This document shows, piece by piece, positions 34,216 to 45,800 of a stretch of 64,000 bases of DNA. Source of the DNA: Carya illinoinensis (Eukaryota; Streptophyta; Magnoliopsida; Fagales; Juglandaceae); contig NC_056757.1 of assembly GCF_018687715.1 (NCBI RefSeq), forward strand, positions 6,051,501 through 6,115,500. The letters run 5' to 3'. The first letter of the stretch is position 1. Every line of letters begins with the position of its first letter. A program made the position numbers and the translations under genes. The notes under the pieces were generated by a model. It made no database searches. It worked only from the letters and a program-made list of their open reading frames with translations, and was not told the origin of the DNA.

Positions 34216-34217
<2 letters not shown>

Positions 34218-35239
34218 AACACAACAAATACGTTTTGAGAAAATGGTTCAGGTGCTTTGTCTCTCTTCCCTGGAGGAGTTAACGTTTTTTAACTTTTGAG
34301 TTAGTTGGAAAAGCAGGTAAATGATAGGAAACCATCAAACAACGCAACAACTTGAGTTAGTTGTATTCCTGTCTTGTTTCCAGTTTGTTTTTTTAGCAAA
34401 ATTATAATTAAAAAAGTTTCTTTCTATGTCCACTAAATTGTATTGTTATTACAAGCTTATTTTATTTTCCACTAAACTGTGTCATTAAATACAGTAGCAA
34501 CAGCAGTCGCACATCTTTTGTAGCGTCGGTAGCGGGACATACATATTATACACAGACGTGTGGAGAACAATTTGGTCCCGTGGGTCAACGATTCAGTAAA
34601 TAGGATAAGAAAAAAACCAATAAATATGAGTTTGTGAATGGGTAAAACTCAGCTCCCTTCCACATTGATATGACGTGAAACTAGAGACTGTCCCCTTTTG
34701 CCGTCAGATTAGCAATCCCCACGTACGTACTGTATGGAGAAAAATATCATGTGATACTTGAACTAGAATATATTGCGTAACATAAACAGCGAGTGGTTAA
34801 TGGGTCCATAACGTGATGGCAGTAGATAAGCCGAACGTCGACTAGGGAAGCATTGCATCAAACTGGCCAGTATTTTTTTTTTCTTATTTGTAATAAATCA
34901 TTCACTCTCAAGGGTTCCCCTGTGGTATGGAAAGAAATGAAACAAACATTATGAAACATCAATTCCTTTTTTTTTTTTTTTTACAACAAAATTGATATGG
35001 TAGGGCCGGCTCACATGGTTATTTAAGTGTCATAGATTCTCCCAAGTCCAACGTCCTTACAAGAAGCAGGTATTCCCCACCAATTAATTAAAGTTATCCG
35101 CAATAAACCACAACTAAAAAGAAATACCCATTTTTCGACGAGTGTTATAGCCATAAAAAAAAATTATAAAAAAAAATTATATAAATTGATATAATTTTAT
35201 ATGATTTAATAGATTTATTTTATAATTTGAAATAAGGAA
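34216..35239. other. unannotated spacer
   Basis: No coding or RNA feature is supported. It contains poly-T/A runs (34874-34882, 34967-34982). Confidence 0.4.
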
Positions 35240-35548
35240 AGGTAACATATATCCATTGTTAAGTACTGTTAATTCGTGAAAGGAGCTGTGTTATAATTCT
35301 TTAAGAAGTACTGATCATGTAACAGTAGTGTACTCCAAAATGATAAGGTTAAATATTCGCCTTTTAAGAAGTGACTAATTAACACTATGCTCCAAAAAGA
35401 TTAGGTCTAGAGGGAAAGGGGGTGGTTGGCGAATAACCAATAAATTTCTCATAATTTAACAGTACTGTGCTGCAAAATTAAAGAAAAATTAAGGTCGAGA
35501 GGGAGGGGGTGAGTGGCGAATAATTAAGAAATGTCTCGCAAGTGGTGA
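35240..35548 (+). repeat. 5' flank of DC1 locus 2, shared with locus 1
   Basis: Matches 15540-16158 minus the solo LTR. It includes the same roughly 75-base units (starting near 35391 and 35469), and a third, more diverged unit follows at about 35545-35610. The uninterrupted pre-insertion site of the locus 1 solo LTR is seen at about 35340-35352. Confidence 0.7.
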
Positions 35549-35668
35549 TAAGGTCAAGACTCAAGATGCCGGAGAGGGGGTGATTGGAAAACAACCAAGA
35601 AAAAAATGAAACAAGAAATGGCCAAATGAGTGGAGATGATGAAGAAGTCAGGAGATTTATCCGGCTGG

Positions 35669-35678
35669 CCTATAAAAG
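35669..35678 (+). promoter_or_regulatory. TATA box of DC1 locus 2
   Basis: CCTATAAAAG, about 220 bases before the ATG at 35897. It lies inside the stretch that is missing from locus 1, so it is probably the ancestral promoter element of both genes. Confidence 0.5.
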
Positions 35679-36370
35679 TTCTGATTAGGAAGAAGTACTG
35701 AGATATATGGATCGATTTATGCAGAAGTCATGTAAATATCAAGTAACGTCCAAACCAGTACCAGTACTGAAATTTTCATCTTTCTTTCCGATCAAAAAGT
35801 CCATAATTAAAGGTATTGCTCAAGCAAAAGTTTTGATCTCTTTCTGGAATATAGATTCAAAGATTCACATGACCGATCACTAGCTTCCCACCCAGAATGA
35901 ACCCAAGCCCCGTAAATCAGTTACAAACAGAGATGGCGATTAAAGTTTTCAATCACGAGCATGCGTTATGGCTGGATCAGAAAAAGAGAGATGATACTGC
36001 TGAGTGCGACGCATGCTCAAGTATCTGCATTGGCCCTACGTACAGTTGCCGTGAATGCAGTTTGTTCCATCTGCACGAATCGTGTTCAAAGCTACAGCAA
36101 GAGTTGCACACCCTCTTTCACCAAAATCCTCTTAGACTTACCCTGCAGGTGGGCCACAAACAGCGATGTCATGCTTGTGCCGTTCATCCCTCGCGCTGCT
36201 TCTTCCGTTGCGACGAGTGCAACTTCCCTTTCGATGCTAAATGTGCTTTTATAAAGCCAGCAACAGAACAAATGGAGGAGCAATTTAGGACTCATTTTGG
36301 CCACCAGCATCCATTGCTGCTTCTCGAGAACATGCCTAATGATCGAGTTGTATGCCTCCTATGTAGAGAA

Positions 36371-36800
36371 TGTTGGAAACCCCCTAAGTGTGAAATGCTA
36401 TTTGAACTTGCAGCTAGCCACCCACCCACCAAAAGTTTCTAGCAGCAAATATTGACCAATATTTCTGCACCGAAAGAATCCTCCTCTTGGTCAAGAAGTG
36501 TGGGTGTTTTGTCCCTCATGACTTCTCTTAAAAAGGAGATCATTTGCTGAAAATTAAATTCATCCTCACTATGATAAGAGATCAAGGCAGAGGGTTGAGC
36601 GAAATTTAAGTTCTGGGGAAACCCAGAACAGAGGGCTATTTTAAGAAATAAATAGATTGTTTATAAGTGTTTGTAATTGTATACAAACATATTGAAAATA
36701 TTGAGTTTCCGATTCAGTGGACGTAGGCAAGTTGCCAAACCACTTCAATATTGTCTCTCTATCATTTTGTGTGGTTTTTGGACAGGCCAGAGGCGCGACA
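36371..36800. mobile_element. solo LTR in DC1 locus 2
   Basis: A 430-base segment starting TGTTGGAAACCCC and ending GCGCGACA, bordered by GAGAA at 36366-36370 and 36801-36805. Locus 1 has no such insert, and the DC1 frame reads through once insert and one GAGAA are left out. No PBS or coding sequence is present. Orientation is not certain. Confidence 0.78.
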
Positions 36801-37408
36801 GAGAATACTGCTTGGATCTGACCTACAGTTGCCTCCCATGTCCTTTCTTTCTCCATAGGTCGTGTTTTCAACGGACCTTGCCAATGGAGATACGACATTT
36901 CTCTCATCCCTGTCCTCTAACCCTTTACGCGTACGCACATGGGATGATATGGGAGGGCTTGGAATACTCCCTGCAGAGCTTGTAGAAAATCCTTAACTCG
37001 AGGGAACTTTCTGTATGGATGTAGCAAGTGCAAATACGTGATGGATATTGATCGCACTTTCTTTCCCCCTACTGAATATGCAAGTAATCGAGAACATGAG
37101 ATTTGTCATTTCATTCACGGACATCCACTGTTAGTGATCTGTAGCATCGAAAAAGGTCACCAAGTTAATTTTTGCATATGTGGGAAACACTGCAATGGTA
37201 CTAGCTATGGCTGTAGCAGAACTAGCAGTTGTGAGGATATTTACTTTCACGAATCGTGCCTCGATGAGTTGCCGCAGGAGATCATCAACCATCCCCGCCA
37301 TCCTCGCCACCCTCTCTACCTGATCCAGCCTATTAATGGTACTTTATATTGTAATTCCTATGGAAAGGTTATTCGTGCTTTCTCTTACATTTATAAGTGC
37401 CTCAAGTG

Positions 37409-37719
37409 TGTAGAAACACCAATTTCTCCCCCTAAAAGGCCTAATAAGAGGAGTATGGTAACTCCTTATAAGCCCAGGATGAGTTTGTCTCTAAGCCATA
37501 TGGGACTACTCAATACGCCCCCTCACGTGTGGGCCGGTATTTCCGTTACCATCATCGTGGGTAGGTCGCAGGAGCCCATCATTGATCATAGGTTAACCTG
37601 GCTCTGATACCATGTAGAAACACCCATTTCTCCTCCTAAAAGGCCTAATAAGAGGAGTAGGATAACTCCTTATAAGCCTAGGATGAGTTTGTCTCTAAGC
37701 CATATGGGACTACTCAATA
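37409..37719 (-). mobile_element. TRIM inside DC1 locus 2
   Basis: Two direct 107-base repeats (37409-37515 and 37613-37719) start TGTAGAAACACC and end ACTACTCAATA, with five differences between them. The 97 bases between begin with a minus-strand polypurine tract (plus strand CGCCCCCTCACG) and end with a minus-strand PBS (TGGTATCAGAGCC, 37600-37612). AAGTG is duplicated exactly at 37404-37408 and 37720-37724. At 311 bases it is a very small LTR element with no coding capacity. It is inserted in antisense orientation to the DC1 gene and unrelated in sequence to the TRIM at 24.7 kb. Confidence 0.92.
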
Positions 37720-38121
37720 AAGTGTAGATCATTCCAGTTACACAGGGAATGCAATGTTGTGCTAAAGCCTGCCATGGAATACGAGGGCCACACCCACCCT
37801 CTACAATTCAGGATGAATATAGGTGATACTGATCTTAAGTACTGCAGTGCTTGCAACTCCATTTGCAAATCGCACGTCTTCAGCCGTTTCGATTGTCGTG
37901 ATTTTAATCTTCATCTTACGTGTGATCCATTACCATATAGCATTAAACATAATTGTCATATAGATTCTCTCATTCTCACCAACGCTCTTGCTAAACATGA
38001 AGATGAGACGGACGATGAATTCTCTTGTGATGCTTGTCAGGAAACAAGAGATCCACGATTGCCCACTTACCAGTGCGAAGATTGTTATTTTGTTGCTGAA
38101 GTAAAATGTGTCATGTCTAAG

Positions 38122-38563
38122 GCAAGTTGATATGAAGAAGTCGTCTTGATCTATTTGAGAATTTGAAGATTAGAGCTCTTATAAGTTACAAGGATCGACC
38201 GATCCATGAAAAATTTATGAATTTAATCGTTCTCTGTTGATCCAAAGTTGTATTATTGCTTTACTCATTTCGACTAGGCCAGATTAAAAAATAAAGGAAG
38301 TCTCGATCTTGTGTAAATAATTTTTCATTTTTCTATGAAACATATGTTAAAATAGAGAAAGGGGAAAAACACTCCTGATCTGCCTGATGATCATCTTCAT
38401 GAACTTATATTTTGAGTATATATTTTACGATGTACATTAGGATATTCCTAAGCTAGAAGCAGACACCTGCATGTGCTAAAAGCACATTAGGATATTCAGC
38501 AAATTATGAACATTTTATAGTTTGTTAATATTGATCTTCACTCAATATTGGTTGATTTTATAG
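38122..38563 (+). other. intron of DC1 locus 2 (GC-AG)
   Basis: The exon border matches locus 1, but the donor reads AAG/GCAAGT instead of GAG/GTAAGA. The acceptor is TTTATAG. GC donors are a known minor class and this one otherwise fits the consensus. Confidence 0.75.
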
Positions 38564-39502
38564 GTAATATCAACGTTAGAGGAAAAGTATGGACCTACGG
38601 AACTGAGGAGTCCTCTTGGACAGTTAGGTCGGTTGATTACCAAAGATATTGCAAAACATATGGTGCCAAAAAAGGAAGACCAACTCGAGGCGGCTGCTTT
38701 AACTTTGGGTGAAATTCTAAATTCACTAAGTGAAGATGAAGAAAATGAGCTTTGCAATGGTTTAATCAGCATCTTTTTTATTCGAAAAGAAGGGAGCAAA
38801 GCTATTGATCAGGAGAAAGTTTTACAATTTTCTGACGAGGCTTACTCACAATTCATGAAATTTCTTGATCATGGCATGAAGTTTCTTGAAGAATGTCAAA
38901 GTGGATTGCGAAGTTTCGATAGTTTGGACACATACAAAATTTTGGGCCAGAACTTCAACAAACCCACCTTCGCCATTCAGGATATTAGCTTCTAGTTCTC
39001 CCCCCAGTGGGATCTTGAGGAAGAGGTTGTATATGTTGGAGATTATATGGTTTCTCGGAAGTCTACATCTATAATGAGGAGCTTGCTTTCTAAGCATGGG
39101 GATATTATTAGTGTTGAGTCCACCTTAAGTCCAAAACTGAAAATGTGCTTCTTTCACATACTTTGTGAGTGTATATACAGCATGAGCATCACAAATGTTG
39201 TGGATGTGACCAATGATTCTCTATTGAACCGGTGGACAAACTTGAAAATAGTGTAGTTTGCAGGATTTAGAGTTGAATTTGCCTTTGATCGTTTGAAGAG
39301 GGTCGCACATGCTCACTTTGGTCGTTATTCCAGGAATCTAGTGGATCAAACTCGTCAGGAACTCGACAGAGATATTGAGGCACTCAAAGAGAAACGTGAG
39401 TGCTTAATATCTACAGAATCTGCAAAATCCAACTGATTTGAGGAATGTTTGAGAGAAGTTACGGTATTGAAGCTGGCCAAAGTGGGTACTGGACTGTTAT
39501 AA

Positions 39503-40137
39503 CACACTAGTCCTCCTCATTTTGCAGTCATTGTGCTGGTATCCTCACAATATAAATGCATAGGGGATGACTGGTGGAAAATAATCAACTTGTTTATGCT
39601 AAATTAGTTTTCTTGAACAAGGTAGGCAACCGGTTATTTGTCTTGATATCTGATAGAGCTTGCTTTTGGAAGCAGCTTTTATCATAATGTTTGAAATCAG
39701 GACTGTTTCCTTTAGTTATGAATCATACTTCTTTTATAAGGTCTTGTTATAGACGTGTTTCACAATTTTTCACACACGATCACCTGTAACCAAAGAGGTA
39801 TGTGGCTTGTGGGTTCGAGAGGAACACCTGCCTAACTTAGTAATAACGACGAAGAATCTATCTCTAACCAATGAATCATATGGGTTCCATAATCATACCT
39901 GGATGGAATAAATAGAGCTCACAATGTTTCTGTTACTAATGGATAACCATCTCATCTATTATTTGAAATTCGAGTCCCGGGATACTAGGAGCTTAGCCTT
40001 TTCCAAATAAAACGACGGCTACTCCTACCCAAAGTTTTAGGCGGTTATTCTTTCAGTATTTGAGATGGATTGTGCTCTCGATTGATTGGACTATTGGGCT
40101 AAGCTATCATTCTGGCCCGATAGATCTGGGGAATATT
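39503..40137. other. spacer between DC1 locus 2 and the long-LTR element
   Basis: The first 100 bases resemble the 3' flank of locus 1. The rest shows no supported feature. Confidence 0.4.
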
Positions 40138-41462
40138 AAGTTTCAAGTTTCATGTGATTATAAATCTACACATGGATTTTGATGATAACAAATGAATTCA
40201 AAGAATAAAGGAGTTTCAAGCTAAATTGTTCACATAATGGAATCAAGCACATCAAAGAACCAAGTATGAGCAAGAAGGAAACAAGTTCACACTAAAGTCA
40301 TAGAGTAATGTTGTAAATCTCTTAAAATTCGAAATTAGGATTAATGATCAAAATTAATATTTTATCATAAAGCATTAAAATACATTTTCCACATGTGCAT
40401 GAATATTTTTGAAAATTAAATTTAAAAATTTTGAAAGATGATTGATTGTCATCTTTTGCATGTGCATGCCTTGATTAAAGGGTTGAACTTTGAAAATATT
40501 AAAGATGATTGATTGCCATCTTTCACATGTGCATGTTTTATTTAAATATTTTCAAAAGTGATTGATGCTTTTTTAGACTTATACAAAAAGTAGATGATTT
40601 TGTTTGAAAATTTTGAAAAGTAAAGTGTGCTCATTTTGTCATATACAAAAAGTAAAAGATTAGGTTTGAATTTTTTGAAAAGGAAAGTGTGCTCATTTTG
40701 TAATATGCCAAAAGTAAAAGATTAGGTTTTTTTTTTTGAAAAAGTGAATGATGTTTTCTTTGACAATTGAAAAAGAAGAACCTTTTATTTGAATTTTTTG
40801 AAAAAGTGAATGATGTTGTCTTTGACATGTGAATCTTTTTAAATTTGAATATGAAGTCTCATATGCCTATAAATAGATCATTTGACAGGTTCACATTTAC
40901 AACATTCAGAGCATACAACATTCATTCAAAGCTTCCATTCTCTCTTCTCTAAGCATTGAGCCTTAATCCTTATTCATTTTGAGAGATATAGTTTGCGCTG
41001 TATTATTCTTATTTCACTCATTGAGGAGTGTTTCCTGATAACCTACCCACTATCAGTTTTTGTATCAGAAAAAGGGTGTGTATAACCCTTGTGCGTGTAG
41101 AAAGTATTCTATACAAGGAATAGTTGAATCACCACTTGTAAGGTGATTGCAAGTATAGAGGATGTTCTACACGGATCCTTTGTAGCGGTGTTGTTCAAAG
41201 GTATAATAGGTTTCTATCTCTACCTGAAGGAGGTTGAATAGTGAATTTGGGAATCCTCAAGGGGTAGCTTGAGGCGAGGACGTAGGCAGTGGGACCGAAT
41301 CTCGTTAACATACTGAGTTTGCTTCTCTCTTACCCTTACTCTTTATATTTATTGTTATTTCATATTTTATTTATATTTTATATTATATATTTGATTTATA
41401 ATTGTTATTTTTTTAATACAACTCAATTCACCCCCCCTCTTGTGTTAGTCATCTGGGCAACA
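40138..41462 (+). repeat. 5' LTR of the long-LTR Copia element
   Basis: Matches 52750-54086 from TTTCAAGTTTCATGTG to GGCAACA with a few percent differences. It contains a TATA box (CCTATAAATAG, about 40865). Several A/T-rich pseudo-frames within are not genes. Confidence 0.9.
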
Positions 41463-41464
41463 AT

Positions 41465-41477
41465 TGGTATTAGAGCT
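41465..41477 (+). other. primer binding site of the long-LTR element
   Basis: TGGTATTAGAGCT two bases after the 5' LTR, one change from the initiator tRNA-Met type TGGTATCAGAGC. Confidence 0.75.
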
Positions 41478-41521
41478 AAGAGCTCTATTATAAGATTAAC
41501 TATCTTTTGAGTTAAGATCTT

Positions 41522-42526
41522 ATGGCTAACATTGTAGCTTCATTTGGTGAAGGTCAATCTAGCAGTCGGCCTCCACTCTTTTGTGGAGATAATTACTCAT
41601 TCTGGAAAGTTAGAATGAGAATATTTCTTCCAGCTCAAGGTAGAGAAATCTGGAAATGTATTGTAAATGGACCTTATATTCCAACAAAAGTGGTTGATGG
41701 AGTAAAGGTCAAAAAGGAAGAAGAAGAGTTTGATCGTGAAGACGATAGACTTTATACTTTAAATTTAACTGCAAAGGAAATTTGGGATAACTTGGAAGTA
41801 ACTTATGAAGGAACTTCGCAAGTCAAGGAATCAAAAATTTATATTCTTACTCATGAATATGAAATGTTTAAGATGAATGATGATGAATCTATTTCTAGCA
41901 TGCACACTCATTTTACTAACATCATAAATAACTTGACAGCTCTTGGCAAAGTTTATTCCAAGGTGGAGATAGTAAGAAAAATTCTCAACTCTTTACCAAA
42001 ACGTTGGGAATCAAAAGTTACAGCGATTCTTGAAGCTAGAGACCTCAAGAAGCTCGAAGTCAATGAACTCATCGGGTCACTTATCACCCATGAGTACACA
42101 TTGAAAAGAGGAGAAGAAGAAGGAAAGCCAAAGAAGAGCTTAGCACTTAAAGCTGTTCCTCATGAAAGTGAAAGTGATGAAGATGAGGAAAATGACGATA
42201 AAGATGAAGAAGTTGCGATGATAACAAGAAGAATTCAGAGGTTCTTGAAGAAAAATAGAACTCCTCCGAGGAAATCCTTCAAAAAGTTTTCCAAGAAAGA
42301 TTCAGGTAAAAATGACACTTTAATTTGTTATAAATGCAATAAACCTGGTCATATCAAGCCAGATTGTCCTCTGCTAAAGAAAGATCGAAACAAGGGCAAG
42401 AAAGCAATGAAAGCTACATGGGATGATGATTCAAGTAGTTCAGATAGTGAAGCAAGCAATGGAGAATCAGCAAATCTTTGTCTTATGGCTAAAGATGACA
42501 TTGAGGTAACAAATCTTGATAATATT
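41522..42526 (+). pseudogene. Gag of the long-LTR element, N-terminal part
   Basis: An open frame starts MANIVASFGEGQSSSRPPLF soon after the PBS. It carries the UBN2-type Gag core (FCGDNYSFWKVRMRIFLPAQ, AKEIWDNLEVTYEGTSQVKE, ILNSLPKRWESKVTAILEA), an acidic stretch (residues about 215-230) and a CCHC zinc knuckle CYKCNKPGHIKPDC near residue 272. It is cut after TNLDN by the nested Copia element at 42527. The reading frame continues at 47374 in the phase expected if the nested element is absent. No internal stop is seen, so Gag was probably functional until the insertion. Confidence 0.85.
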
Positions 42527-42814
42527 TATTAAGGCTATAGAGCCTGCACAACAAGACGAAAACAATTCCTCTAGCACGCACAAATAAGTATGAGAATTCT
42601 AGAATATATGTTGTAACCGTTTCTTGTACAGTTGTCATTACTTCATTTGATGCTACATTTCCTATTGACAGAATTGTGTCTATAAAAAGGAATTCACACT
42701 GTGTAAACATTTTATGGAAGGAAGAAGAATATTTTCATTTCCACTAGTCTCTATTTTTCCTTTGTGACTTTCCTCATACGGTTGGTATGCGCATTTCTCT
42801 CACAAGCTTCAACA
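42527..42814 (+). repeat. 5' LTR of the nested Copia element
   Basis: Starts TATTAAGGCTATAG, ends CAAGCTTCAACA, followed by the PBS. It has a TATA box CTATAAAAAGG near 42681. Confidence 0.92.
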
Positions 42815-42851
42815 TGTTATCAAGAGCCTAAAGACCCACGTCTGCTCAACC

Positions 42852-45800
42852 ATGACAAATACCGATTCCTCCTCCCTCCCCACCATTTCCCCATCCATCA
42901 CCACCGCTGTCTCCCACTCTGTTACACTTAAACTTACCCTCAAAAACTACCTACTCTGGAAACTTCAGATAGTCCCATTTCTCAAAGGTCACCAAATTTA
43001 CGGCTATGTCGATGGCAGTATTTCTCCTCCTCCAGCTACTATCAACAAGAAACCCAATCCGGCTCACGCCCAATGGCTCATTTAGGACCAACTCGTTATT
43101 TTGGCTCTCACTTCCTCCATCTCTGAATCCCTCCTTACCCAAGTTCTTGACTCTTCTACCTCCTGTGAAGTATGGACCACTCTTCAAAATCTTTTTTCTT
43201 CCCAATCTTCTGCTTACATTATGCATACTAAATATCAACTGGCCACATTAAAGAAAGGGTCTGAATCCATGCCTGAGTACTTTAACAAGGCCAAAAATCT
43301 TGCCTCCTCTCTTGGCGCAGCAGGTCATCCCATTTCAGATCTTGAACTCACCATCTACCTTCTTGCTGGTTTAGGAAGTGATTACGAATCACTAGTCACC
43401 TCCCTCACTACCAGACCCGAATCTATACCTCTCCCACAACTCTACAGTTATCTTCTCAATCATGAATCCCGTCTCTCTCACCAAACCCACACTCTTCTCT
43501 TCGGAACCTCCCTCTCTGCCAACTTTACAGGTTTTCGCTCACCAAATACCTGCCACTCTTCTTTCCGTGGTGGCTTCTCATCTAATCGAGGGGGACGTCG
43601 TGGTGGTGGCTCCCATCGTGGGAGTCAGCATGGCTCTCGTAACTCAGCTCCACCAAACCAGAATTTCTCTCCTCGTCCCACCTGTCAGATGTGCAATAAA
43701 CCTGGTCATTTAGCGATAAATTGTTATCATCGCTTTGATCACTCATTTCAGGCACCAGCACCCCCTTCCTTGGCCGCCAACGTTACAGTGTTCCCACCTG
43801 CTCCCTCCACGAACTCGTGGTTCCCGGACACAGCGGCCACAAACCATTTCATGCCTGAGTACATGAATATGAACCTTGGATCGTCTACTTATTAGGGCTC
43901 TGATCAGATCAGCATCGACGATGGCTCCTCCTTGCCCATACAAAATATTGGCTCGGCCCAACTCAGCTCTCCCACTGGCAACTATCTCTTAACTCATCTC
44001 CTTCATGTTTCCTCTTTGTGTAAAAATTTGCTTTCGGTCCGACAATTTTGTCAAGACAACCATACTTACTTCGAATTTCATTCTGATTTTTTTGTTGTGA
44101 AGGATGCTCGTACTCAGGCAGTGCTACTTCGGGGTCCCGTTGAGAACAACTTGTACGTCCTGCCATCCTCCACTGCATCCATTTCTCCTACTTCCTCATC
44201 ACCTCCTCAAGCCCTCGTCACCTCATGCAACACATCTCACCTATGGCACCTTCGTTTCGGTCATACTTCTCCACGGATCACTGCCTTAACTATCTCCCGT
44301 TTCAATCTTCCCAATTCCAATAATCGAGTTCCTGACTGCTCGGCATGTGTCCAGGCCAAGGCCCACGCTCTTCCGCATCCATCATCTCCAACCCAATCAT
44401 CACGGCCTTTTCATTTACTTTTTCTTGATGTATGGGGCCCGTCCCCTGTTTTATCTTCCACTGGTTGTCAATATTATCTTTCGATTGTTGATGATCATAC
44501 AAAATATATCTGGCTGTTTACCCTACAATCTAAATCCAATGTGTCTTCTATTGTGATTGCTTTTGTTAATTACATAAAAAATATTTTTTCTAGCAAAATC
44601 CTTTCCATCCAAACCGATTGGGGTGGTGAATTTCGTCCTCTCAAGACCATTTTCCAAAACTTAGGCATTACACATCGGGTCACTTGCCCCTATTCCCATC
44701 CTCAAAACGGCACAGTAGAACGTCGTCATCGACACATCGTTGAGACGGGTCTCTCTTTGTTATCCCATGCGTCCATGCCTCAATTGTATTGGGCCGAAGC
44801 CTTTCTCACCGCCACCTTTCTCATTAATCGTATGCCTACACCCATTCTTGCCAACCGCTCTCCTTTTGAACTTCTCATGGGCCGGATTCCAGACTATTCA
44901 TTCCTTCGGGTTTTTGGCTCTTTATGCTAGCCCAATCTACGGCCTTATAATAGACATAAACTAGATTATCGCTCAAAGCCTTGTGTTTTTCTGGGCTACA
45001 GCCCAGATCACAAAGGCTACATTTGCCTTCATGTGGAATCCGGTCGTAGATATATCTCTCGGGACGTTCAATTCTTTAAGGAGCAATTTCCATTTGCTAA
45101 GCCCCCTAACTCAACACCTTCTCCTGACCCACTGTCTTCACAGTCATCACCGAGGCCCCCATCACTTTCGGCCCACCTACAGTCCATTCCTTCCACACCC
45201 ATTTCTGAACCCATAAGCCCAATGGCTCAGCTCAGCGCTCCCACAATCCCGATCCCTTCTTCCCCTTCTTCTCAATCTAGGGCATCGTCTTCAGCTTCTC
45301 CTCCCGCCGCTACTTCTCAACTCAACCTATCACCTGAGTCATTCCCTCCGTCTATTCCTTCTCTGGCCTCATCCGAACCTCTTCTTCCTCAACCTACTCA
45401 TCCCATGGTCACAAGATCCAAATCCAATATTCAATGTCCTCGAACCCGCTCTGACGGTACCATCCCATGGCCGCCACAACCCACTCTTTCCCTCACTATG
45501 TCTTCGGTTTCTTCCTCCACACAGCCTCCTTCCATCCCAGAAGAACCTAGCTCCTTTACCGAAGCCTCAAAATACCCTGACTGGCGATCTGCCATGTATC
45601 AGGAATTTCAGGCTCTATTGCAAAACGGTACCTGGGACCTCGTCCCCTTCTCCCCCCACTACAATGTTCTAGGCTCGAAGTGGGTTCTCAAAACCAAGCG
45701 AAGGTCTGATGGTTCACTTGAGCGCCGTAAGGCTCGTCTTGTGGCCAAGGGTTTCCATCAACAACTCGGTTTAGACTATTCCGAAACGTTCAGTCCCGTT

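Larger units (their letters stand above)
35897..39502 (+). pseudogene. DC1 protein gene, locus 2, disrupted
   Basis: It starts MNPSPVNQLQTEMAIKVFNH (a second ATG 12 codons on is possible) and encodes a first DC1 module absent from locus 1 (CDACSSICIG, YSCRECSLFHLHESC). Single copies of the modules repeated in locus 1 follow. Damage: a solo LTR at 36371-36800, a frameshift near 36960, replacement of a zinc cysteine (VGC to IDR, near 37050), a TRIM at 37409-37719, and in exon 2 three in-frame stops (TAG 38993, TAG 39254, TGA 39434) with no frameshift. Removing each insertion with one target copy leaves the original reading frame intact. Exon 1 ends at 38121 and exon 2 is 38564-39502. Exon 2 matches that of locus 1 along its whole length. 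No functional product is expected, though transcripts could exist. Confidence 0.88.

Noticed and set aside
37038..37607. 189-codon frame as a separate small gene
   Set aside because: It is DC1 locus 2 coding sequence that runs into the antisense TRIM; its last 65 codons are TRIM sequence.
37409..37719. Simple tandem duplication of DC1 intron or exon
   Set aside because: The repeated 107 bases are not DC1 sequence; PBS, PPT and the AAGTG duplication fit a TRIM.
40631..40828. Lys/Phe/Ser-rich frames repeated near 53073 and 54647
   Set aside because: All three lie at the same place in LTR copies and come from A/T-rich LTR repeats.
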